Assembly: GCA_016081115.2 (NCBI GenBank)
Contig: JABTTQ020003419.1
Span: 1 to 64,000, forward strand
Length of the DNA: 64,000 nt
DNA from: Rehmannia glutinosa
Taxonomy: Eukaryota > Streptophyta > Magnoliopsida > Lamiales > Orobanchaceae
Direction: 5' to 3'
The translations under genes and the position numbers were made by a program. This document shows positions 24,141-33,700 of the stretch, piece by piece; position 1 is the stretch's first letter, and each line of letters opens with the position of its first letter. Under the pieces are notes generated by a model. The model ran no database searches. It saw only the letters and a program-made list of their open reading frames with translations, and had not been told where the DNA came from.

Positions 24141-24625
24141 ATGTACATATACAATTAAGGAGTGCTTAAAAAATTTGATAAGTACTATTGTACCAACAAG
24201 ATACATCTTCTTTCTGATGCTTATCTCATAGAAATTCAAATATTTAAGCATGCATAGCTTAGAGCAATTATAGAATAAGTGACCCCAGAAAGCTGCTCCA
24301 AAGCGAGCGGTTCGGGGATGAACCAATCGAAAGCTGGTGGTTCCGATTACGGTGTGGTTCAGGGACAGTTCCATCAGAAGCTTATGGGCATGTGATGACC
24401 AGGGCTAATGTGGTTTTAATATGGTGTGGTTCAAGAACGAACTAATCAAAGATGGTGGGCATGGAATGATCGGGGTCAATCTTTTGTGGGGACAATCATC
24501 AATCTCGAAGAGTGTTAGAAAAGTACCTAAGCTAGTGGGTGGTTCGGTCTTCATACACCGCCAGATCGTAACCCGCAGCCAAATTAGGTTTTTTTTCTCA
24601 AGTTGGAGAGGAGAGTGGTCCTTAT

Positions 24626-24899
24626 CAGAGCTGTCAATTCCGGCCCGAACCAGCCCGGTTTTCTAGTGGACTGGGCTCTATTTTTCAAGACACGAAAAAG
24701 TCGGGCCTCAAAGCCCGGCCCGATCGGCCCGGCCCGGCGGGCTAGCCCGAAAAGCCCGACTTTTCTAGTGTATTTTTTGGTTTTTAGGCCGGGCTTGGTT
24801 CCCCAATTTTGTGGCCCGGGGGCACTGTTTGGCCCGGCCCGATTTTTCGAAAAGCCCGGTGGGCTCGGGCCGGGCCGGCCTGGTCTTTTGACACCTCTA
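24626..24899. mobile_element. hAT-like GGCCCGG element with 8-bp target duplication
   Basis: The element starts CAGAGCTGTCAATTCCGG and ends TTTTGACACCTCTA. It is flanked by perfect direct repeats GTCCTTAT (24618-24625 and 24900-24907). The interior is dense in GGCCCGG words in both orientations, so it can fold strongly. No protein is encoded. Confidence 0.7.
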
Positions 24900-25224
24900 G
24901 TCCTTATAAGGTCCCAACTTTACTCATCGTTTTCATGTTCTCTTTGAAAGTCAAGAATGGCAGGAAAAAACATTAATACTGGAAAATTCTTCTAAATCCT
25001 GAAAATAAAATACGCGTTTTAATAGGTCCTAAAATTGAATATACTTCTCACTTTGACCCCCCAAAAAAACCAGCAACTATAATTAACTACCATTTCCTTC
25101 TTTGGTTTTCAGCTTCTCACTTTTCTTGCTTCCTAATATTTTTTGTAGCAAAAATATAAGTATATATATATAAATTCTAACCAATGATAAAACCAAGAAA
25201 AACAAGGCTGTAGATCCTTACAGA

Positions 25225-28200
25225 TTGATTATTATCTTCTTGATTTTCTTGCTCAGTTCAGTTCAGTTTCAGAAATTTGCAGCAGGGCAAGACGAATGCC
25301 GGCCCGCGAGCTGCCACCCGTCCGGCCCGATCGTCCGGTTCCCTTTCCGGTTAATCGGCCATCAGCCCGAACACTGCGGCTACCCGGGCTTCGATCTCTC
25401 CTGCAACTCCACCAACAGCACCGAATTCGAGTTCCAGTTCCCGGTTCGGGCCTCGGCCCGAAACATCATCCTCCCAATAACCGCAAGAGCCACGGTCCGA
25501 GAAATCGACTACAGATCTCAGGTAATCCGGGTCAGCGTCCTCAACGGTTCGTGCCTCCCGAACCGGGTTCCTGATGTCAACTCGACCGCATCCCCTTTCG
25601 AAATGTACGACAGGTACAACCGTCCAAGCGACGGGTACACGCTCTTCAACTGCTCCGGTCGGCCCGACTCGACGTACCGGTCCGGGCCGATTAACTGTCT
25701 GGATCATGGGGGTTTCCATGTTTATGCGTATCAGTCGTATTTTTCGGTTTCGGATCGGCCTTGGCCGAGCTGTGTGAAGATGTACAATATTTCGTATATT
25801 TCCGATGTGATTTTCGTCGGGCCGCCCGAGTTTTCTGTTGATGATACTCAGTTGCATTGGCCCGAACCGGTTTGTGGGGATTGTGAGGCGAATGGGAGGT
25901 ATTGCAGATTGAGGAGAAATGGGAGAAACAATGAAACTGAATGCTTTGACATACCCAGAGAACCTGAACAGAGGAGAGAAGGTAATTTCTTGAATATTTG
26001 GATTGTTGATATTGTTTTATAGATAATTACAAAAACTACCCATGACGTTTGGGGTAATTTCAAAGAAACCCAAAGAAGTTTTAAAAATTACAAAGAAAAA
26101 AGACGTTTGATTCTGTTTTAAATGTAATGGGTTAGTTGTAATATTTTTACAAATGTAAATGGGGTGTTTGTGATGTTTTTGCTTATGAAGGGTAGAACTG
26201 TCGATTTTGGCCCTGATCCAGTAAAATGACTGGGTTGGGTTGCGTTTGCTTAGGCCCGAAAACCCGGACCGACTCAGTCGGCCCAGTTTTTCTTTGTATT
26301 TTGATGGGCTGGACCCAAAATAGTAACCCGGTTACTGTTTGGTCCGGCCCGTTTAACACATCTAATGAAGGGGTAAATGTAATACACAATTAAATCTTAG
26401 GGCCCATTTGGATAGAGGGATTTGAAATTCCAAGGGATTTCAAATGAATGGATTTCAAAGTCATTGGATTTGAAATCCATTGCTTGTTTGGATGATGTAG
26501 ATTTGCGTAAGGATTTCAAATCCATCGTAAGTTTTGATAAAAAAAAATTAGAAGCTCTATTTATTTTCTTAATTGATATGAAATAAATAAAAATAAAAGA
26601 TATAATCTTATTATTTTGTGTGTAGTGTGTGTAAATGTGTGCAGTGTGTGCAATGTGTGTAAATGTGTGTAAATGTGTGCATTGTGTGTAAATGTGTGCA
26701 ATGTGTGTAAAATATGTGACTATGCAAGTGAGCATAAAGGAAAAAAAAAAGAATGGATTTCAAATGACTAGGTTTTGGTAGGGATTTGAAATACTTTGAA
26801 AATGAACTAAAAGTTAAAGAGGGATTTGAAATCCATTAATTTGGATTTATATGCCAAACAGGGGTGTGGATTTAGCTAAGGATTTCAAATCCCTCCTCCC
26901 AAATTCTCCCCCAAATCCCCCCATCCAAATGCACCCTTAAGGAATTTTTGTAATTTTAAAAAATATCTGGTTTTCTGTTATTAGCTCAAACATTGGAGGT
27001 AATTTTTGTAATTATACCTTGTTTTTCTTTCTGCTCTTCAGATTAAGCCCTTTTGTTTTGCTATTGTACATTGTAGTGTATTTTGTTTTTGCTCCTTAGA
27101 TTAGGCCTTTTAATAGTTGATGTTGTTCTTGTGCACTATTGATTTAAGCTGTTTATAGTTAGCAGTAAATCTGGAATCTGATATAACTTTTAAAAAAGGT
27201 GATTGTTAGCTTTTGGAACAAAAGTGATTTTAAGTATTTTTCAATTTCAACTTTTGCTTCCGATTCCGCATAATTTAGGAAGTATTTTGTAGACACGACG
27301 CAAACAAAATTGATTCTCAGATTTTAGCAATTACTTTTTAGTGTTTGCGAATGTCAGCTTGTGATTCTAATTTTGTTTCATTTAATCAAAACTCAAAAGC
27401 AGATGGAGGACTACTCTAGATTTCTGATTCTGCTTCTAGTTTGGCTTGTACATACTTAATCAATTTTCAGTTTCTATTAACAATCACTGCCAACTTATAA
27501 TTCTCAACGACTTGTCGCTTTCGCGTCAATAAATAACCTCCTCCAAGAGCAGAAGTGTTTGCAAACACTCCCTTACTCATAACGTAAAATCACGTGCCGG
27601 GCTTAATTTTTCTTCTGGTTTGAATTTTACAAACAAATAATATATTTTTTTAACTCATTCACCAACAAAGTTGTAACATATTCAACTTTGAGTTTCTATT
27701 TACAAACACTATCAACTTCTGATTCTCGACTACATTTCGCTTCTGATACACTCATTTTGTTTCTTGCAGGTCTCTCAAAAAACATAGTTATTGCAATTGT
27801 GTTAATTGGTGTTTTCCTAGCAGCACTAGCCTTAGCTGCACTGATTTACATCTACAGCACAAAGTACAAAAAACAAAAATACCAAAGAAGAATTGAACAG
27901 TTTTTAGAGGATTATAAAGCTCTTAGGCCAACAAGATACACTTATTCAGACATCAAGAGAATAACAGATGGATTCAAACACAAATTAGGACAAGGAGGTT
28001 ATGGGACAGTGTTCAAAGGCAAGCTCTCGACCGACATTCCGGTCGCCGTTAAGGTCCTAAACAACATCAAGGGAAACGGGGAGGAGTTCGTTAACGAAGT
28101 CGGGACGATCGGCAAGATCCACCACGTTAATGTGGTTCGTTTGGTCGGATACTGCGCGGATGGATATAGGCGCGCTCTAGTGTACGAGCTCTTGGAGAAC

Positions 28201-28908
28201 GATTCGCTCGAGAAGTACATTTCGTCGGGCGACCAGAGTAGCGTGCTCGGTTGGGAGAAGTTGCGGAAGATTGCTATAGGGATAGCGAAAGGCATCGATT
28301 ATCTGCACGGCGGATGCAACCAACGGATCCTTCATTTCGACATTAAGCCGCAGAACATTTTGCTGGACCATAATCTCAACCCTAAGGTGGCCGATTTTGG
28401 TTTGGCGAAGCTGTGCTCGAAGGAGCAGAGCGTCGTCACTATGACGGCCGCACGGGGTACGATCGGATATATCGCGCCTGAGGTTTTTTCGAGGAATTTT
28501 GGGAAAGTGTCGTATAAATCGGATATTTATAGCTTCGGGATGTTGTTGATCGATATGGTTGGCGGAAGGAAAAACTTCGTTGGCGCGACGCAGGATAGTA
28601 GTGAGATTTATTTTCCAGAGTGGATGTATAATCAGCTGGAGAAAGGCGAAGATATCGCGATACAAATCGAGAGAGAGGAGGAAAATAGTATCGTGAAAAG
28701 GCTGATAATCGTCGGGCTGTGGTGCATACAGTGGTATCCGGCGGATAGGCCGTCGACTAAAGTCGTGATTCAGATGTTAGAAGGCGAAAATATGCCGATC
28801 ATGCCGCCGAATCCGTTTGCTGCTTCGAAATCCGTGAACACGGGTTCGGGTTCTGGTGGGAGCTTATTTTACAGTGCGCAAACAAGCTTGATCAGTACTA
28901 GTAGTTGA
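25225..28908 (+). CDS. Receptor kinase gene D: LRK10-like with ATL-like ectodomain
   Basis: A predicted membrane receptor kinase. Exon 1 (25225-25981) and exon 2 (27770-28908) join in phase 1 (GAAG/GTAATT donor, TCTTGCAG acceptor) to give 631 residues. Exon 1 encodes a hydrophobic leader and a Cys-rich ectodomain with PSGPIVRFPFRL, HCGYPGFDLSC, YTLFNCS and PVCGDCEANGRYC. Exon 2 gives a membrane segment (about IVIAIVLIGVFLAALALAAL) and a complete kinase with GQGGYGTVFKG, AVKVL, HFDIKPQNILL, DFGLAK, GTIGYIAPEVF and DRPS. HFD marks a non-RD kinase. The tail is rich in Ser, Gly and Thr. Odd point: the reading frame begins with TTG where sister gene B has ATG, and no in-frame ATG lies between the upstream stop (about 25171) and the leader. 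The start may be mutated, non-AUG, or provided by an upstream exon. Divergent from gene C. Confidence 0.85.
26193..26364. mobile_element. Nested hAT-like element
   Basis: 172 bp. Ends TAGAACTGTCGATTTTGG and TTTAACACATCTA; flanked by a perfect 8-bp direct repeat, ATGAAGGG (26185-26192 and 26365-26372). The repeat is part of the host hairpin element. Interior GGCCCGAAAACCC words. Confidence 0.75.
26400..26936. mobile_element. PIF/Harbinger-like MITE (537 bp)
   Basis: Ends GGGCCCATTTGGAT and ATCCAAATGCACCC with TTA target duplications (26397-26399, 26937-26939). Internal GGATTTGAAATCC words repeat in both orientations. The centre includes an irregular TGTGTGTAAATGTGTGC array (about 26619-26711). 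Confidence 0.7.
27020..27769. other. 3' part of gene D intron with a diverged direct repeat
   Basis: AT-rich, no coding signal. A segment at about 27465-27525 (TTTCTATTAACAATCACTGC, then ATTCTCAACGACTTG) is echoed at about 27690-27745 (TTTCTATTTACAAACACTAT, then ATTCTCGACTACATT). The second copy leads directly into the exon 2 acceptor. Confidence 0.4.
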
Positions 28909-29033
28909 GTATGTGTTTGATGTTTTTGGAGAATTGTGAAATTTGTCATTATATATGTTTATTACACTAGCTTTTTTAGTTATTTGGGATCATTCTGTGT
29001 CACATCATTAGATTTTACACTGTTTTTAGAGGT

Positions 29034-29232
29034 GATCATAGAAACTACTCCTCAGGTTTGGATTATATACAAAAAATAAAAATAAAAATCCAGACATGTT
29101 TGAAAATTACGGAAAAAAAAGACCATGATGTTTTGCGTTAGATGTAAAAGGGTAATTGCAATATTGTTATGAATATAAAGGGGTGTTTGAAATGTTTTTT
29201 ATTATGTAGGGGGTGAAGTGTAATTGAGCTTA
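29034..29232. repeat. ATTACAAAA hairpin repeat, copy 18 (truncated)
   Basis: CTACTCCTCAGGTTTGG at the left; the right arm is lost after AGGGGGTGAAGTGTAATT. Downstream of gene D. Confidence 0.5.
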
Positions 29233-29413
29233 TGGAACTTTGAAAATAATTTGGTCTTTTTCATTTTCAGATTGTGTTTATTGTTATTCTGTTTTTCTAC
29301 AATGAAATGAGGTTTCAGTTATCAGTGAGAAAAGAACTGAAAAACAAAGAGGGGAAAAATATGAGAGGAGATGTATGTTTTCCTAGTTCTTTTTAAGTTT
29401 TAGAAAAATAAAA

Positions 29414-29655
29414 GGGTTAATTACAAAAACTACCCCTGAGGTTTAGCCTAATTACAAAAACTCCAGTTATTTTTCAGAGTCACAAATATTCCCTCAAGAT
29501 TTGTATTTACCTAACTAATAGCTCCTCTTGATGCCTTTTCAGGGTGCAATTTTAAAAGCTAAAATAAACATCGGGGGCATTTGTGGTTTTAAAAGATAGA
29601 TAATTCTTTTTTTAGTAATTAAGCTAAATTTCAGGAATAGTTTTTGTAATTAACC
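29414..29655. repeat. ATTACAAAA hairpin repeat, copy 19
   Basis: Starts GGGTTAATTACAAAAACTAC; ends ATAGTTTTTGTAATTAACC. Between gene D and the ATL gene. Confidence 0.65.
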
Positions 29656-30441
29656 ATATTAGATTCATTTGAACCTTAAGAAGTAAGTGGCACTATTTCT
29701 GATCTTACATTATTTAGAAAGATCATTGAGATCACTAAATTACTATGCAAGAACATAAGGCTAAATTCAGTTATTTATTGCACTAGTTATAGTATGTGTC
29801 TATTATACTAGCTTTTTAACCTGGATTTTTGCTTATTCTGTGTCACACCATTTTTCTTTTCAAATAAGTGAAAATATATAAAAAGAAACCAAAAAGTCAT
29901 GATCACAAGCCGATCAGATAGCAAAGGAAAAACAATGTTAAACTTCAAGATGCAATTTAAATGAAGGAAAAACAATGCTAAACGACGAAAAATAACTTAA
30001 AGATGCAATTTAAATAAAGGACGTCTATTTCTAGAGGACTTTCGAATAATATTGTCATTTGCTTTTTTAGCACATGCTCGAGTAAAGTATCGTCTTGATG
30101 GTCTGATAAATTTGACTGTGATGTAGCTTGTGGAACATCGGCCCATGATCCTTGAGCCGCAATTGTCATAACCTTCATAGCTTATGTGGCACACCATTTG
30201 ATCATACACTGTTTTAATATGAAAAACCTATGATGAACTGAAAATTCAATATGAGAACTGTACTTTAACATCAATGAAGCAAAAAGAAATTCACAAATAC
30301 ATCTTAGTTGTGTCTGTTTCATTACCATTGAGGGGATAAGAAAATAAATACCAGAAGAAAAAAAGCAACTTTGTAAACCATGGTGGCTAACAGGACACAA
30401 TGACTAAACCTTGACTAACCAAAACTATAAATATTTTTCAA
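29656..30441. other. No recognisable feature between gene D and ATL
   Basis: AT-rich DNA between two hairpin copies. No coding frame with family similarity. A phrase ATGCAATTTAAATGAAGGA (29951) is closely repeated as ATGCAATTTAAATAAAGGA (30002), a short local duplication. Confidence 0.4.
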
Positions 30442-30666
30442 TGATTAATTACAAAAACTACCCTGAGGTTTAGCTTAATTACAAAAAAAACTCAATTGTC
30501 TTCCAAAATTACAAATATCTACTAATGTATGTTACTATTTACAATGTGCACCCTCATGACGGAAAAATCAGGGATGTTTGTAACAGTTTAAGGGGTGATT
30601 TTGCAAATAACTGATTTTTTGTTCAGTAATTAGGCTAAACCTCAGGGCAGTTTTTGTAATTATCCA
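30442..30666. repeat. ATTACAAAA hairpin repeat, copy 20
   Basis: Left TGATTAATTACAAAAACTAC; right CAGTTTTTGTAATTATCC. Ends about 55 bases past the ATL stop codon, within its likely 3' UTR. Confidence 0.65.
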
Positions 30667-30721
30667 TATTTTTTTCAATTTCTGTTACAATTCAACCAAA
30701 GCACACAAAGAATTAATAAGA

Positions 30722-33700
30722 TCAAGTATGTGTAAGAGGTGAGTTCTTGGGAGAGTTCCGGCAAACCGGGCACGACCCGTTTAATCGGAGCCATTCGTCG
30801 ATACATTCGGCATGAAAGCAATGCTGGCACTCGGGTATACTTCTCAGTGTCTCTTTAGGTAAATATTCAGATAAACAGATGGAGCAAACGTTGTCGTCGG
30901 GCTTAGGTAGCCGACGGCTCTCCCCTAGGATTGTTTTCGGGTAGGATTCGATAGTCGGGCCGTCCAGACCCGATATGGTGGTGGTGGTGGGCTGTGGCGC
31001 CACCACCACCGAAAACTCCATAATCGGGTGGTGCCGCCTGCGGTGGCGGTTGATTATCCGGCTGCAGATGAGACAGAAAAAGCCCACCAGGCAGAGGAGT
31101 GCTGGCAATCCTGCACCAACTATTATAGCATATCTTGCAGTTCTTGGTAGCCCTGGATGTTTAGTTTACATGAGTTTCATTTAGTAACATGAGCTTTATA
31201 GAAATTGGAAAATAAAAAATAGGGATAATTATAAAAACAATTCTGAGATTTGGGTTAATTACAAAAAAAAACCCAAAGGGTTTTGAAAATTACAAACAAA
31301 CCCTTGATATTTGAGCCAGTCTTAAATTTAAGGAGGTAATTGTAACATTTCTTTAATGTTTTTCGCTTATAAAGGGAAAAATGTAAGACGGAATATGGTT
31401 TTTTTTTATAAATTTTAAAAAACTCCGGGGCATTTTGTAATCAGCCCAAACCTTAGGGGGTTTTGTAATTATCCCTAAAAGATAAATGAAATAAAATTGG
31501 AAATTATAAGTATGGGATAATTACAAAAACCTCCCTGAGGTTTGGGCTAATTACAAAAAAATCTAGAGATATTTCAAAATTACAAAAACACCATCAGGTT
31601 TGATTATGTCTTAAATTTAAGGGAGCAACTGTAATATTTCTATAAATATCAAGAGTTTGGGAAAAAAATACTTATGAAGAGGGAAAATGTAAGATGGAAT
31701 CATAACTCAAGGGGTATTTGTAATTTTCAAAAACTTCTGAAATTTTTTGTAATTAGCCCGAGCCTGAGGGGTTGTAATTATCCCTAAAAATAATGATAAT
31801 GATAAAGGGGGAAAAGTTTTTTTTTTTATATCTTTTTTGCATATAGAATTAACTCTAATTACTTTTGGGAAGCAGTTTATATTTTAATCCTGCAATACTA
31901 AAGTGTTTAATAATTTTGTTTACAAAAGATCTTAATAGCTCTGAAAATAAGATGTTACAACTTATAATCTTATCATTTGTATTCAGAAAAGATGGATACC
32001 CCAATTTATTTTTAAAATAGGATCTTATTTTATAACCTTCTTTGATCTTAATTATTTTAATTACAAAACCGTCATTATTAATATCTTATAAATGTTTTCA
32101 TCCTATTTTTTTTGACACTTGAGCAACTAATTTTCAAAATAATATATAACATTTTATAAGAAACACAAGCTTTTAAAATCTTTTAAATAAGTTTAGCCAA
32201 AGAATCTGAAAGAAAATCTTGATATCAGTGACAAATTGACAATGGGGAAAGGAAGAAAGTTCCACATAAATATATTTTCTAAATAAGAAAGTCAGATATC
32301 AATGAGTTAACATTTGATCATTTCTTTAATTGTCATTCCTTTAATTATATAACAAGAAAGAAAAAAAGAGGCTTGATTGCCACTATTCCAATTATTTGTT
32401 TACCACACTTATCCAAGACTTTTTGTCCCCTGCCCAATGTTTAATTTAATTAGTATAACTTGATAATGTGAGGAAAATATATTTTTTTTCACGCCAACCA
32501 TTTATTGTAGCTAATAATGATACATATCACAGTCAACTCTGTTTTTGCAGTTCAGAATAGTAGTTGTTCATTTTATATTTTACATCATAATTAAACGCAA
32601 GTTTGCATAATACTTTTTCTAAATAACTATATGGTTGTGGAATATTCATGAAGTGATGAAATATAAATCAAGCCTAAATTGTTGATTTTTATATGTAATT
32701 TTAAACACATAACAATCACCAGTGCAGTGAAATATCAGATGAAATATTATTTTGCAACCGAAAATCCCATTAATATATATTGGATTAGATTGATATATCG
32801 ATTATGTTTACTTGTTATAATAAATGATAATATTAATAATTTCTCTAGAAAAAAAGGGCTAAAAGAATGACTTTAGCTAATGTAAATCATAACATAGCCC
32901 CTTATTATTACGACAAAAACTCCTGTCAGACGATTTAACGAACCAAAATTCGTTAGACGGGTCCCAATAATCGACCCAGTGATACTTTTATTTTATTATC
33001 AGGGATTGATATTAGCAGTCCCTCTGAAAAGTATTAGCAATCCCTCTGAAATGTATTAATATGTACTAGGTAGTTCACTTGAACGTATTAGTTTTTGTAA
33101 TATTGGACAGTGATATAATATCATGAGATCACTAAAAGGTATTAGTAATCCCTCTAAATAGTATTATTACGTAGTTCACTTGAAAGTATTAAATAACTCC
33201 ATAAAAAGTTTTAATTTTTTCTGTCAAAAATATTAATTGTCCCTGTAAAACGTATTAGTAGTTTTCCTGAAAAAATATCAGTTTTTCTCTAAAAGGTTTT
33301 AAGTAATTCCCCAAAAAGTATTAGTAGTCTCACTGAAAAGTAATAGTACATCCTCTAAAAAGTATTAATATTCCGCTAGGTTACTGGGCCGTTAGGTCCC
33401 GGGTCGAGTAGATCCAATAGGCTGAATTCGTCTAACATAAGACTACCCCTATTATTATAAATGTAAATGTCAACTGATCTTAATTTTTTTTCCTTAATTG
33501 AATTCGCCATGGTTAACTAGTTGACATAGTCTAAAGCTTATCAGTAGTCAAATCACTGCTAGCCAATTAGCCAAACGTTTGTTAAGTATTATTATTCTTG
33601 TGGGGTCCATCGCCTAATATAGTTAAAATTATATTCCCAATAGCAACCAATCCCATCATTAAGTCAAATTAAATTAGAACCATTATAAAAAAAAAGTCAA

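Larger units (their letters stand above)
23451..25224. promoter_or_regulatory. Shared upstream interval between divergent genes C and D
   Basis: A 1.8-kb interval containing the 5' regions of gene C (minus) and gene D (plus). Unlike the A/B interval it carries no ATTACAAAA hairpin. It instead contains GGCCCG-rich hAT-like elements (about 23780-24140 and 24626-24899). The 300 bases before gene D include a TATATATATATAAATT stretch at about 25160. No named cis element can be assigned. Confidence 0.35.
26021..27019. repeat. ATTACAAAA hairpin repeat, copy 17, with two nested elements
   Basis: Starts AGATAATTACAAAAACTACC, 40 bases after the gene D exon 1 donor, and ends GGTAATTTTTGTAATTATAC. Split by a hAT-like element (26193-26364) and a PIF-like MITE (26400-26936). 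Confidence 0.65.

Noticed and set aside
24603..24947. Pro/Gly-rich 114-residue frame
   Set aside because: Generated by GGCCCGG words in the element at 24626-24899.
25351..25857. 168-residue minus-strand frame
   Set aside because: Shadow of the gene D ectodomain exon, favoured by its local GC-richness.
27688..27769. ATG at 27688 as the start of kinase gene D
   Set aside because: Intronic. The TTGCAG acceptor at 27769 joins the ectodomain exon in phase.
28177..28665. 162-residue minus-strand frame
   Set aside because: Shadow of the gene D kinase exon.
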